A stretch of DNA of 64,000 nt from an uncultured Pelagibacteraceae bacterium. GTDB taxonomy: Bacteria; Pseudomonadota; Alphaproteobacteria; Pelagibacterales; Pelagibacteraceae. The translations under genes were made by a program, and so were the position numbers. The stretch is from the NCBI GenBank assembly GCA_902537555.1, contig CACBBR010000006.1, positions 1 through 64,000 on the forward strand, given 5' to 3'. Of this stretch, positions 29,992-40,066 are shown one piece after another. Below the pieces are notes generated by a model, which did no database searches, was not told the DNA's origin, and saw only the letters and a program-made list of their open reading frames with translations. The first letter of the stretch is position 1. Every line of letters begins with the position of its first letter.

Positions 29992-30779
29992 AAAAATATC
30001 TAACAAACGAGGAAATAAATTTTTATCAGAAACAAGGAGCTTTAATTATAAAGAATACTTTTAAACCATGGATAAATACACTTAGAGAGGGTTTTGAAAA
30101 AGTACTTAAAGAACCAGGCCCACATGCAAGAGAAAATGTTAAAAATGAGAAGGGTAGATTTTTTGAAGACTATTGTAATTGGCAAAGAATATCAGAATTT
30201 AAAAAGTTCGCTGAAGAGTCACCTGCGGCACAGATAGTTGGTGAAGCAACAGGATCAAAATCTATTCAATTATTCCATGAACATATATTTGTTAAAGATC
30301 CAGGAACAATTAAAGAAACCCCATGGCATCAAGATATGCCATATTATTGTGTGAATGGTAATGATACTGGAAGTTTTTGGATACCGCTTGATCCAATAAC
30401 AAAAGAAAACTCCTTACAAATATTATTAGGCTCTCATAAACTCCCTAAATTAGTTAGACCCACTAAATGGTCTAATAATAAGCCCTGGTATAAAAATGAT
30501 GAAAATTTTATGGACATGCCTAATATTAATACAGATAAAAACATATTAAAAAGCGAAATGAATTTAGGTGATGCAATACTGTTTAATTTCAAAGTACTTC
30601 ACTCCTCTTCAGGCAATGAAACAAATATATCAAGAAGAGCTTTTTCTATGCGATTTATAGGTGATGATGTTAAGTATTTAGGAAGAGGTGGAGAAACATC
30701 TCCTCCATTTAAAGGAATAGGTTTAAAAGATGGAGAAGTAATGCGAAAAGACTGGTTTCCAATTGTTTGGACTAGTTAA
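29988..30779 (+). CDS. Phytanoyl-CoA dioxygenase (PhyH) family protein
   Basis: GTG start overlapping mtnP stop; Fe motif TPWHQDMPYY (HxD) and distal H in FKVLHSSSGN. Confidence 0.88.
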   Translation: MKKYLTNEEINFYQKQGALIIKNTFKPWINTLREGFEKVLKEPGPHARENVKNEKGRFFEDYCNWQRISEFKKFAEESPAAQIVGEATGSKSIQLFHEHIFVKDPGTIKETPWHQDMPYYCVNGNDTGSFWIPLDPITKENSLQILLGSHKLPKLVRPTKWSNNKPWYKNDENFMDMPNINTDKNILKSEMNLGDAILFNFKVLHSSSGNETNISRRAFSMRFIGDDVKYLGRGGETSPPFKGIGLKDGEVMRKDWFPIVWTS

Positions 30780-30819
30780 ATGAAAAAAATAATTAAGAAT
30801 TTAGAGGAAATATTTTAAT

Positions 30820-31902
30820 ATGAAAATAGAAGGAAAAGAATTTAGAACAATTTGGTTTGATCAAGAAAATAAAGTTGTAAAGATTATTGATCAAACAAAA
30901 CTTCCACATCAATTTGTTATTAAAGATCTTAAAACAGTTAAAGACGCGATTAATGCAATTAAGGTTATGGAAGTTAGAGGAGCTCCACTAATAGGTGGAA
31001 CTGCTGCATATGGTATGGTTTTAGCGATTTTAGAAAATAATGATCTTGAATTTATAAAAAAAAGTGCAGAAGAATTAATTAAATCTAGACCTACAGCAAT
31101 TAACCTTCAATGGGCAGTTCATAGAATGAATAATAAGCTATCAATGATAAATAGTAACGATCTGTTCAGTATTGCTTTAAAAGAAGCTAAAGAAATTTGT
31201 GATGAGGATGTTAAATTTTGTAAAAATATTGGAATTAATGGACTTAAGCTTATTGAAGAAATTTATAATAAAAAGAAAGACACGGTAAATATTTTAACTC
31301 ATTGCAATGCAGGTTGGCTTGCAACAATTAATTGGGGTACAGCAACTTCTCCAATTTATCATGCGCATAAAAAAGGAATTCCAATTCATGTCTGGGTAGA
31401 TGAAACCAGACCAAGAAATCAAGGTGCTAATTTAACTTCTTATGAACTAAATGAGGAACAAATCCCTAATACTATTATTGCAGATAATACTGGAGGAATA
31501 TTGATGCAAAGAGGAGAAGTTGATATGTGTATTGTTGGAACAGATAGAACTTTATCTAATGGAGATGTTTGTAATAAAATTGGCACATATTTAAAGGCTT
31601 TGGCTGCCTATGATAATAATGTTCCTTTCTATGTTGCATTACCTAGCTCAACAATAGATTGGGATACTAAAAATTCAAAAGATATTCCTATAGAAGAAAG
31701 AAATTCAGATGAATTATCATATATCGAGGGTATTGATAATAAAAATCAAATTAAAAAAGTTTTAATATATCCAAATAAAAGTAAAGCAATGAACTTAGCT
31801 TTTGATGTAACGCCAGCTAAGTATGTAACTAGTTTAATAACTGAAAAAGGTATATGTGATGCCTCATCAGAGGCTTTAAAAAACTTATTTAATAAAAATT
31901 AA
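30820..31902 (+). CDS. mtnA: S-methyl-5-thioribose-1-phosphate isomerase
   Basis: MEVRGAPLIGGTAAYGM ... ILTHCNAGWLATINWGTATSPIYHAHKKG ... VGTDRTLSNGDVCNKIGTYLKAL. Confidence 0.95.
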   Translation: MKIEGKEFRTIWFDQENKVVKIIDQTKLPHQFVIKDLKTVKDAINAIKVMEVRGAPLIGGTAAYGMVLAILENNDLEFIKKSAEELIKSRPTAINLQWAVHRMNNKLSMINSNDLFSIALKEAKEICDEDVKFCKNIGINGLKLIEEIYNKKKDTVNILTHCNAGWLATINWGTATSPIYHAHKKGIPIHVWVDETRPRNQGANLTSYELNEEQIPNTIIADNTGGILMQRGEVDMCIVGTDRTLSNGDVCNKIGTYLKALAAYDNNVPFYVALPSSTIDWDTKNSKDIPIEERNSDELSYIEGIDNKNQIKKVLIYPNKSKAMNLAFDVTPAKYVTSLITEKGICDASSEALKNLFNKN

Positions 31903-31909
31903 TTAGATT

Positions 31910-33553
31910 TTATCCTTTAATTAAATAATAATTTTTTTTCTTTAATATTTTGATGTTTGGAATTTCATTTGAACAAATATAATTCGTATAATAACAAATT
32001 TGTAATTTCTTTGGTCTTATAATATTAGGTTCTTTATTTACAAATTCATAGTTTTCTATGGAGGGATTTGTTAATGGTAAAAAAGCATCATCTGATTTTA
32101 TATATCTCTGAATATTTTTGTTACAAAATAAAATTATAGAAATAAAGAAAATAACTTTTAATTTTTTTAAATTTAAATAATCAATTTTAATAATAAGATT
32201 ATAGTTGATTATAATATAAATTACGGTTACGAAACTGACTAAATAAAATGAGCCATACCTAAATAATGGGCTGTTCAAGAACCAAATTGATAATCCTAAA
32301 GTAATTGATGTTAAAATTATTGATAAAAATTTAGTATTAATTTGGTTTTTATTATTTTTGTAATTTGTTTTTGTTTTATGTAAAATTAAATAAGAAGTTA
32401 CAAGAGTCATTATAACAAATAGAGGAGATAATTTTTCTAAAATTTTAATAAAATGATTATTGAGCCAAGTCGGCAACCAAGTAAATGAGTCACTGTAATA
32501 TTTTAGATTAATATTCCTCCATTCAGGATTATCAATGAATCCTTTGGCCCAGATCTCAGATTGCCACATTGCTTTTTCTGGATCAGCTACGCCATTTAAG
32601 TACCAGCCTGAATTTTTAATACAAGTCTGTACAACAGGATATATTAGACAGGATGTCTCCACGTAGGTTTTCAAAAACCATAAGAAAGCAAAGGAAATAG
32701 AAAAAAGTAAAAATTTTTTTTCTTTAAAAATAAAAATTAAATTTTGTTTACTTATAATTGAAATAAAAATTAATGCTGAAAATACATATGTAATTTTATG
32801 AGAAATCATAAAACAAGCAAAGATAGGTAAATAGTTAAAAATACTTTTATTTTTATTTTGATTATTTTTTTCTTTTAGTATTCTTATAAAAAAATATGAA
32901 CAAACTAAAAAAGGTATTAAATCATTGCCAAATTCCCTGTACCTTCCCATTTTGATCAAAACGAAACAAGAGAAAAATAAAACAATTAAAAAAATTAAAT
33001 TATTTTCATTTTTCTTAAATAAGATTTCACCGCAGTAAATTAAGAAAAAAGTAAAAAAAATTATATTTAAACTTGATAAAGATAAAGGACTTAAAAAATC
33101 GTTTGTTAATGCTGATTGCACATATTGCATAAGGGAAATATGTCCAAACCTAAATTGTATATTAGCTATTGAGATTATAATTTTTTCTGATTTAAGATAT
33201 GAAACATATGGGTGATGGTACATATTAGCATCTATCGCATGATTAGAATAGCCAATAAGTAAAATTGAAGTGAATATTAATAAACATAAATAAGTCCAAA
33301 TTTTTTTTTCCAAAAAATTAAATTTTGTAACTACTAAAAATAAAAATCCAAAAAATATTATTGTTAAACTTAGAAATGTATTTATTGGGAAAAAAAAATG
33401 TAAAAATAAAGTTATAAAACCTATTGTGAAATAACCTGCTAATAAAATTATAAATAAATCTTTCGTTCTTTTTCTAAAAAAAAATAAATTTCCGTATCCG
33501 ATTAATGATACAAAAACTATAAATAAACTAAAAAGACTATAAAGAATATTCAT
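31910..33553 (-). CDS. Polytopic membrane protein, LIC_10190-like / surface-polysaccharide associated
   Basis: About a dozen hydrophobic segments, 547 aa, very AT-rich; divergent to a GT2 glycosyltransferase. Confidence 0.6.
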   Translation of the reverse strand: MNILYSLFSLFIVFVSLIGYGNLFFFRKRTKDLFIILLAGYFTIGFITLFLHFFFPINTFLSLTIIFFGFLFLVVTKFNFLEKKIWTYLCLLIFTSILLIGYSNHAIDANMYHHPYVSYLKSEKIIISIANIQFRFGHISLMQYVQSALTNDFLSPLSLSSLNIIFFTFFLIYCGEILFKKNENNLIFLIVLFFSCFVLIKMGRYREFGNDLIPFLVCSYFFIRILKEKNNQNKNKSIFNYLPIFACFMISHKITYVFSALIFISIISKQNLIFIFKEKKFLLFSISFAFLWFLKTYVETSCLIYPVVQTCIKNSGWYLNGVADPEKAMWQSEIWAKGFIDNPEWRNINLKYYSDSFTWLPTWLNNHFIKILEKLSPLFVIMTLVTSYLILHKTKTNYKNNKNQINTKFLSIILTSITLGLSIWFLNSPLFRYGSFYLVSFVTVIYIIINYNLIIKIDYLNLKKLKVIFFISIILFCNKNIQRYIKSDDAFLPLTNPSIENYEFVNKEPNIIRPKKLQICYYTNYICSNEIPNIKILKKKNYYLIKG

Positions 33554-33616
33554 AATATATTTCTAACATTTAAATAATATTTATTTATATATATACCTTA
33601 TATAAATATTATAAAT

Positions 33617-34321
33617 TTGTATCTGATGTTGATTACTATAATTATTCCTTGTTATAATGAAAAAAATACGATTAAAAATATTGTAGATAAAATTTTGAAT
33701 TTACAAAATATAGAATTACAAATTATAATTATTGATGATTTTTCAACAGATGGAACTGTTGAGTTGTTAAAAAATGATATATTACACAGAGTTGATAAGA
33801 TAATTTTTCATAAAAAAAATAAAGGAAAAGGAGCTGCGATTAAAAGCGCCTTAAGTTCAATTAAAGGGGAGATAGTAATTATTCAAGACGCAGATTTGGA
33901 ATATGATCCCAATGATTATTTTAGTTTAATTGAACCTTTTTATAATAAAAATATTAATATTGTTTATGGCTCTAGGGTTTTAGGTAGATCGAAAAACCAA
34001 AAAAAAACTTTAATACAATTATATAGAATTTTTGGAAATTATGTTTTGACAAAATTTTCTAATTTTATAAATAACCAAAAGTTAACAGATGCACATACCT
34101 GCTATAAAGCATTTAGATTTAAAATATTAAATAAAATACAATTAATCGAGGATGACTTTTCCTTTTGCCCAGAAGTTACAACCAAATTTTCCAATATTAA
34201 TGAAAATATTTATGAAGTTCCAATTTCTTATAATGGAAGAGAGTATAAGGATGGAAAAAAAATTAGATTTTCTGACGCCTTAAAAGCAGTTAAAGTGATA
34301 TTAAAATATAAATATTTTTAA
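33617..34321 (+). CDS. Glycosyltransferase family 2 (dolichyl-phosphate mannosyltransferase-like)
   Basis: TIIIPCYNEKNTIKNIVDKIL ... IIDDFSTDGTVELL ... GKGAAIKSAL ... IIQDADLEYDPNDY. Confidence 0.92.
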   Translation: MYLMLITIIIPCYNEKNTIKNIVDKILNLQNIELQIIIIDDFSTDGTVELLKNDILHRVDKIIFHKKNKGKGAAIKSALSSIKGEIVIIQDADLEYDPNDYFSLIEPFYNKNINIVYGSRVLGRSKNQKKTLIQLYRIFGNYVLTKFSNFINNQKLTDAHTCYKAFRFKILNKIQLIEDDFSFCPEVTTKFSNINENIYEVPISYNGREYKDGKKIRFSDALKAVKVILKYKYF

Positions 34322-34331
34322 TTTAAATAAA

Positions 34332-35906
34332 ATGAAAAATATATTATTCATAATGGCTGATCAATTAAGGTATGATTATCTTTCTTGCTATGGCCATCCA
34401 CATTTAAAAACACCCAATATAGATGGTTTGGCAAAAAGGGGGGTGTTATTTGAGTCGGCTTATGTTCAAGCGCCTGTATGTGGTCCATCAAGAGCGTCTT
34501 ATTATACTGGTAGAACTGTTTTTAGCCATGGCTCTACTTGGAACCAAATACCTTTGCCAATTGGTGAGCTAACTATTGGAGACTATTTAAAAAAATCTGG
34601 AATAAGAACTGGTGTTGTAGGTAAAACTCATATGAGGCCTGATTTAGATGGAATGAGTAGACTTGGAATTTCTAAAAATACAGAAATAGGTTTAACAATA
34701 AGCGAACCAGGATTTGAACCTTATGAAAGAGATGATGGGCTTCATCCTAATAACCAAATCAAGAATTCTAAAAACAAATTATCTTACAATCAATGGTTAA
34801 ATAAACTTGGTTACGAGGGTGAAAATCCTTGGGATAGTTGGGCAAATTCTTCTGAGGATGAAAATGGTAAAATTCTAAGTGGATGGAGATTACGAAATTC
34901 TAATAAACCTGCAAGGATTAAAGAAGAACATTCCGAGACTGCATTTATGACTAATCGCTCAATGGAATTTATAAATGAAAGTGGAGATAAACCATGGTTT
35001 TTACATTTATCATACATTAAACCACATTGGCCATATATCGCTCCTGCGCCATATCATGACATGTATTCTTCAAATCAATTTTATCCAGTTCATAGAAGCG
35101 ATATTGAAAAAGAAATAAATCATCCTGTTTATAAAGCTTTCATGGAAAATAATATTTCAAAAACTTTTTCTAGAGATGAAGTAAGAAATACTGTTCTTTC
35201 AGGTTATATGGGATTAATAAAACAAATTGATGACAATCTCGGAAGATTATTTAGATTTTTAGAGGAAAAAGGTTATATGAAAAATACTATGATAGTATTT
35301 ACCTCAGATCATGGTGATTATCATGGTGACCATTGGTTAGGTGAAAAAGAATTATTTCATGAACAAATTGTTAGAGTACCGATGATAATATATGACCCAT
35401 CTAATTTATCTAATAATAACAGAGGAATAAGAGAAAAAAGGTTTGTTGAAGCAATAGATTTGCTTCCAACCTTTTTGGACACTGTAAATAGCAATGTAAG
35501 TAGGCATCGTCTCGAGGGACAATCATTACTACCTATTATTAGGGGAGAAAAAGTGTTAAATTGGAAAAATTTTGTATTTAGTGAAATTGATTATTCCTTT
35601 AATGAGGCAAGAAAAATTCTAAACATCGGAGCTTCAGATGCTAGGGCATATATGATTAGAAACAATAAATGGAAGTATATATATTATATTGGCTTTCCAC
35701 CACAATTATTTGATTTAATTAATGATCCTAATGAATTTAATGATTTAGGCCAATCTTCAGAACATACAAAAATTATTCAAGAGATGAAAGATCTTCTACT
35801 TAAACGAATAACAAGTAGAAAAAATAGAGTTTCAGTAACAGATGAATTTGTTTTGAAAGAAAGAGACTATACTAAAGAGGATGGAATTATGATAGGAGTT
35901 TGGTAA
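34332..35906 (+). CDS. Sulfatase / phosphonate-monoester-hydrolase family protein
   Basis: Catalytic CGPSRASYYTGR (C-x-P-S-R, formylglycine type); FTSDHGDYHGDHWLGEKELFHEQIVRVPMI. Confidence 0.92.
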   Translation: MKNILFIMADQLRYDYLSCYGHPHLKTPNIDGLAKRGVLFESAYVQAPVCGPSRASYYTGRTVFSHGSTWNQIPLPIGELTIGDYLKKSGIRTGVVGKTHMRPDLDGMSRLGISKNTEIGLTISEPGFEPYERDDGLHPNNQIKNSKNKLSYNQWLNKLGYEGENPWDSWANSSEDENGKILSGWRLRNSNKPARIKEEHSETAFMTNRSMEFINESGDKPWFLHLSYIKPHWPYIAPAPYHDMYSSNQFYPVHRSDIEKEINHPVYKAFMENNISKTFSRDEVRNTVLSGYMGLIKQIDDNLGRLFRFLEEKGYMKNTMIVFTSDHGDYHGDHWLGEKELFHEQIVRVPMIIYDPSNLSNNNRGIREKRFVEAIDLLPTFLDTVNSNVSRHRLEGQSLLPIIRGEKVLNWKNFVFSEIDYSFNEARKILNIGASDARAYMIRNNKWKYIYYIGFPPQLFDLINDPNEFNDLGQSSEHTKIIQEMKDLLLKRITSRKNRVSVTDEFVLKERDYTKEDGIMIGVW

Positions 35907-36244
35907 TGAATCCGTTAATACTATCTTTAATTGGTCTAGTGTGTGTTGGGATATCAGCAAATTTAATAAAATTAATTAAAAAAAATAAAATTTTATTATT
36001 AATTTCAATGCTGCCATGTGCTTATATTTTTGTATACGGTCTTTATGCAACTTTTGGTCCAATAGATCTATATAAAGATGGCACAGAAAATTTTATTGCT
36101 CAAAATCCAGGAAAAGATTTACCAGTAGTGTTTGTACTCCTAAAGTTTTATCAATATATTTTAATTCTTGTTGGAGCAATTTTTGGGTTACTTTATTTTA
36201 ATTATTTAAAAGGTTTAAATAGCACTACGGACTCATCAGACTAG
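35900..36244 (+). CDS. Small membrane protein of unknown function
   Basis: Three-TM 114 aa ORF overlapping sulfatase stop. Confidence 0.6.
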   Translation: MVMNPLILSLIGLVCVGISANLIKLIKKNKILLLISMLPCAYIFVYGLYATFGPIDLYKDGTENFIAQNPGKDLPVVFVLLKFYQYILILVGAIFGLLYFNYLKGLNSTTDSSD

Positions 36245-37535
36245 GTAAATATAAACATATAGCTGGGAAGGCTATAATTAAAATAAGTCTAATCACGTCA
36301 GTCATTAAGAATGGGAGAGTGCCAAACCAAATCGTTTGCAAAGGAGTTTTTTGCATTACACCTTTTATTACAAATAAATTCATACCAACTGGAGGTGAAA
36401 TTAGTCCAAATTCAACAACAATAACTGCAAATATTCCAAACCATACGGGATCGATACCTGCATCAACAATCACAGGAAAGAAGACTGGAATAGTTAAAAA
36501 TAACATTGCTAAAGAGTCCATTACAGTGCCTAGAACTAAATATATTGCACAAATTACTAAAATTATTCCTAAAGGAGTAAGTTCTAGATAATTAATAAAA
36601 TCAACTACCGCAAAAGGCAATTGTGTAACTGTTATTAGGTAATTAAATATACTTGCTCCGATTACAATTAAATATAATGATCCAACTGTTTTTATGGTTG
36701 TCCAAACTGCATCTTTCAAAAGACTTAATTTTAATTGACCTCTAAAAAATATAAAAACTAAAACTAATATTACTCCTACAGCTGCACTTTCTGTTGCGGT
36801 AAAAAAACCCAAATAAAGTCCACCCATCATAATCGCAAAAATTAAAAATATTGGAAAAACTTTTGAGATTGCTGAAATTCTATCTTTTAACGGCATCTTG
36901 GTTCCATACCCTCCTTGAGAAGGATAAATCAAAAGATATATTCTGATCGCAATCATATAAAGCATAACAGCAATTACTCCTGGTATTAATGCTGCAAAAA
37001 ATAATTCTTGAACTGATTGCTCTGTTAAGTATGCGTATATTACTAGTATTACACTTGGAGGAATAATTATTCCAAGTGTCCCACCTGATGCTATAGATCC
37101 ACTTATAAGTGCATCGCTATATCCATGTCTTCTCATTTCAGGACCGGCCATCTGTGACATGGTTGCTGCTGTTGCTATTGATGATCCACAAATCATTCCA
37201 AATCCAGCACATGCTCCAACAGTTGACATCGCAAGACCACCTTTGTAGTGACCTACTATTGCATAAGCAGCGTCGTAAAGATTTCTTGATAAATTCGAGC
37301 TATTTGCGAGATTTCCCATCAAAACAAAAAGTGGTAAAACTGACAATGTGTATTTTGATACAGCATCAAATGGAGCAGTTCCCAATACAAATATTGCAGG
37401 ATCAAAACCTGAAATTATTGCAAAGCCAGTAAATCCAACTACTAACATTGCAATACCTATGGGAATATTTAATACCATTAGGATTAAGACTGCAGCAAAA
37501 GCTAAACCACCATTAATTACAGCATCTATACCCAT
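36225..37535 (-). CDS. dctM: TRAP transporter large permease (DctM)
   Basis: DctM family sequence (GTLGIIIPPSVILVIYAYLTEQSVQELFFAALIPG). Confidence 0.93.
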   Translation of the reverse strand: MGIDAVINGGLAFAAVLILMVLNIPIGIAMLVVGFTGFAIISGFDPAIFVLGTAPFDAVSKYTLSVLPLFVLMGNLANSSNLSRNLYDAAYAIVGHYKGGLAMSTVGACAGFGMICGSSIATAATMSQMAGPEMRRHGYSDALISGSIASGGTLGIIIPPSVILVIYAYLTEQSVQELFFAALIPGVIAVMLYMIAIRIYLLIYPSQGGYGTKMPLKDRISAISKVFPIFLIFAIMMGGLYLGFFTATESAAVGVILVLVFIFFRGQLKLSLLKDAVWTTIKTVGSLYLIVIGASIFNYLITVTQLPFAVVDFINYLELTPLGIILVICAIYLVLGTVMDSLAMLFLTIPVFFPVIVDAGIDPVWFGIFAVIVVEFGLISPPVGMNLFVIKGVMQKTPLQTIWFGTLPFLMTDVIRLILIIAFPAICLYLPSLMSP

Positions 37536-38023
37536 TAGGTCTCTTTTTTAAATTTATTGATAAAAAGAGTTTTTATAAACCAAACCACAATAGCAATTAC
37601 ACTTAACCACATCCCGATGGAACATATGAAGTAAAATGGATAAAAATAAAGCTCTAGATCGATAGTTACTCTTTGATTGTTCATAAATTTATATGAAGTT
37701 AATGTTGTTGAGTATGCCATCAATGACATTATCGATATCATTAAAAAAAATTTTAAAATTACCAAATAAGTTTTAAAGATACCTAAATTTAAATTATTAA
37801 TAAAATCTGCTGACACATTTGCGTTTAAAAAAAAAGCTCTTGGCATTGCAAGAAATGCAACCAATGCCATGCCTATTTCAACTAATTCAATTGTACCTGT
37901 AACTGGAGAATTTAAAAAACGTCTTCCAAAAACATCACAAAAAGTTAGTACAGCTAATAAAAATAATATTATACCTGAGGCTATAGCTGAGTAATCAAAA
38001 ACTCTACTGACTTTAGAAATCAT
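37535..38023 (-). CDS. dctQ: TRAP transporter small permease (DctQ)
   Basis: DctQ pattern, DVFGRRFLNSPVTGTIELVEIGMALVAFLAMP. Confidence 0.9.
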   Translation of the reverse strand: MISKVSRVFDYSAIASGIILFLLAVLTFCDVFGRRFLNSPVTGTIELVEIGMALVAFLAMPRAFFLNANVSADFINNLNLGIFKTYLVILKFFLMISIMSLMAYSTTLTSYKFMNNQRVTIDLELYFYPFYFICSIGMWLSVIAIVVWFIKTLFINKFKKET

Positions 38024-38090
38024 AAAAATGTTGCTTCAATTTATTTAAACTTTAACATATAAATAGTTTCAAAAATAGAAAGTATTACTT

Positions 38091-38942
38091 ATGAAATTCA
38101 TTTCCTTTTCACATAATGGACAAAATAAATTTGGTATTATAAATAATAACAAGATTACAGATTTAACTGGAAAAGTTTCTAATTCGAATACATTAAAAGA
38201 TTTAATTTCAAACAAAGGGATTGAAGAAGCAAAAAATTATGCGAAAAATAATCCTGGAGATATCAATATTTCAGATATTGAATATTTACCTTTAATACCA
38301 AATCCTGAAAAAATAATATGTGTTGGTTTGAATTACAGTGAACATGTTAAAGAAACTAATAGAACTGTTGAGGAAAATCCTGTTATATTTCACAGATTTC
38401 CTGAAAGCCAGACTGCACACTTACAACCTATTCAAAGACCAATTGTTTCACAAAGTTTAGATTTTGAAGGTGAAATGGCAGTAATAATGGGTGAAGGTGG
38501 AAAACATATCAAACCAGAGGATGCTTTAAAATATATAATTGGATACTCTTGTTATAATGAAAGTACCATTAGAGAGTGGCAAAGACATACCAGACAATTT
38601 GGAATGGGTAAAAACTTTGAAAAAACTGGTAGCTTTGGTCCACACATGGTTTTGGCTGAGGATATAAAGGATTATAAAAATTTAACAATCAAAACTAGAT
38701 TAAACGGCAAAGTTATGCAAAATGCAAAATTAAGTCAGCTAATATTTGATATACCAGTATTGATTTCTTATGTGTCAAAAGCAATGTCCTGGAGAGCGGG
38801 CGATGTTTTGGTTACTGGAACTCCTGGAGGGGTAGGATTTAAAAGAAATCCTCCAATTTTCATGAAACCTGGTGATAATGTTGAGATAGAAATTACAGAA
38901 ATTGGTATTTTATCTAACACAATTAAGGATGAAATCATCTAG
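38091..38942 (+). CDS. Fumarylacetoacetate hydrolase (FAH) family protein
   Basis: KIICVGLNYSEHVKE ... DFEGEMAVIMGEGGKHIK ... GDVLVTGTPGGVGF. Confidence 0.93.
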   Translation: MKFISFSHNGQNKFGIINNNKITDLTGKVSNSNTLKDLISNKGIEEAKNYAKNNPGDINISDIEYLPLIPNPEKIICVGLNYSEHVKETNRTVEENPVIFHRFPESQTAHLQPIQRPIVSQSLDFEGEMAVIMGEGGKHIKPEDALKYIIGYSCYNESTIREWQRHTRQFGMGKNFEKTGSFGPHMVLAEDIKDYKNLTIKTRLNGKVMQNAKLSQLIFDIPVLISYVSKAMSWRAGDVLVTGTPGGVGFKRNPPIFMKPGDNVEIEITEIGILSNTIKDEII

Positions 38943-38990
38943 ATTTCACTATAGACTTTCATAAATTATTTTTAACAGAGGGAAATTAAT

Positions 38991-40004
38991 ATGAAAAAAA
39001 AATTAATTGGTATTGTTTTAGGAATTTTTTCTTTAGGCATTATTAATTCGGCATCTGCTACAGAATTAAAGCTTGCAACTTTTGAACCACCAAAAGCATT
39101 TATAGCAAGTAAAATTTTAGCAGCTTGGGCAGATAAAGTTAACAAATGTTCAAATGGAGCCTTAAATGTAAAAATGTACGCTGGGGGTGTTTTAGGAAGT
39201 CCTCCTAAACAATATGATATTGTTACATCTGGTGTTGCAGATATTTCTTGGACAGTTCTAGGTTATATTGGTGGACAATTTCCACTAAGTTCAGTTGTTG
39301 AATTACCATTTTTAACTAAAACTTCAAAAGCAGGATCTAGAGCTTTAAACACTCTTTATGAAGAAGGCTACTTGGATAAAGAAATGGCTGGAATTAAACT
39401 TATAGGTTTGCATTCTAACCCAGGATATCAAATCCACATGAAAGATACAAAAGTAGTTAAACCTGCAGATTTTAAAGGTAAAAAAATGAGAGTACCAAGC
39501 AAAATAGCTGGAACTATACTCAAAACTTTAGGAGCAACTGGTGTGAAAGTACCAGCACCTGGAACCTCTGAAGCATTAAATAAAGGTGTCATAGATGGAA
39601 CTCCTTTCCCTTATACAGCAATTGGTTCATTTAGATTATTCGATGTAACGAAATATCATACAGAGGTTAATATTACTAATGCTACATTTGGATTAATAAT
39701 GAATGAAGGAAAATATAATGGTCTTTCATCATCAGCTAAAGGATGTATTGACAAACACTCAGGTCAATGGTTTGGAGACTGGGCTTCTAATTTAATTGAT
39801 AGCCAAAATGCTAAAATGAGAGTACAGGTCGAAAATACACCTGGACATGAAATTACTGTTGCATCTGACTCAGTATTGGCTGAATACAAAAAAATATTAG
39901 CTCCTATTGAAGCAGATTGGTTAGCAGAAATGAAAGGCAAAGGTCTTGATGGAGATGCCGTTTTAAAAAGAGCAAGAGAAGTTATTTCTAAAATAGACGG
40001 TTAA
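38991..40004 (+). CDS. dctP: TRAP transporter solute-binding protein
   Basis: Signal peptide plus DctP-like KLATFEPPKAFIASKILAAWADKVNKCSNGALNVKMYAGGVLGSPPKQYDIV. Confidence 0.9.
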   Translation: MKKKLIGIVLGIFSLGIINSASATELKLATFEPPKAFIASKILAAWADKVNKCSNGALNVKMYAGGVLGSPPKQYDIVTSGVADISWTVLGYIGGQFPLSSVVELPFLTKTSKAGSRALNTLYEEGYLDKEMAGIKLIGLHSNPGYQIHMKDTKVVKPADFKGKKMRVPSKIAGTILKTLGATGVKVPAPGTSEALNKGVIDGTPFPYTAIGSFRLFDVTKYHTEVNITNATFGLIMNEGKYNGLSSSAKGCIDKHSGQWFGDWASNLIDSQNAKMRVQVENTPGHEITVASDSVLAEYKKILAPIEADWLAEMKGKGLDGDAVLKRAREVISKIDG

Positions 40005-40015
40005 TCGTTTAATTC

Positions 40016-40041
40016 GAGCCCGCTAATTTCATAGCGGGCTC
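40016..40041 (+). terminator. Stem-loop after TRAP SBP gene (GAGCCCGCTA/TAGCGGGCTC)
   Basis: 10-bp perfect inverted repeat, 6-nt loop, followed only by TTCC; terminator-like or 3'-stabiliser. Confidence 0.7.
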
Positions 40042-40066
40042 TTCCAAAATTTAGTATATTAATAAA

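Noticed and set aside
30780-30818. 12-codon ORF (MKKIIKNLEEIF) before mtnA as a leader peptide
   Set aside because: Mostly the SD region of mtnA; no codon pattern or hairpins to support attenuation
36319-37551. Plus-strand ORFs (36319-36591, 37109-37432, 37348-37551) over dctM
   Set aside because: Antisense to a clear DctM permease
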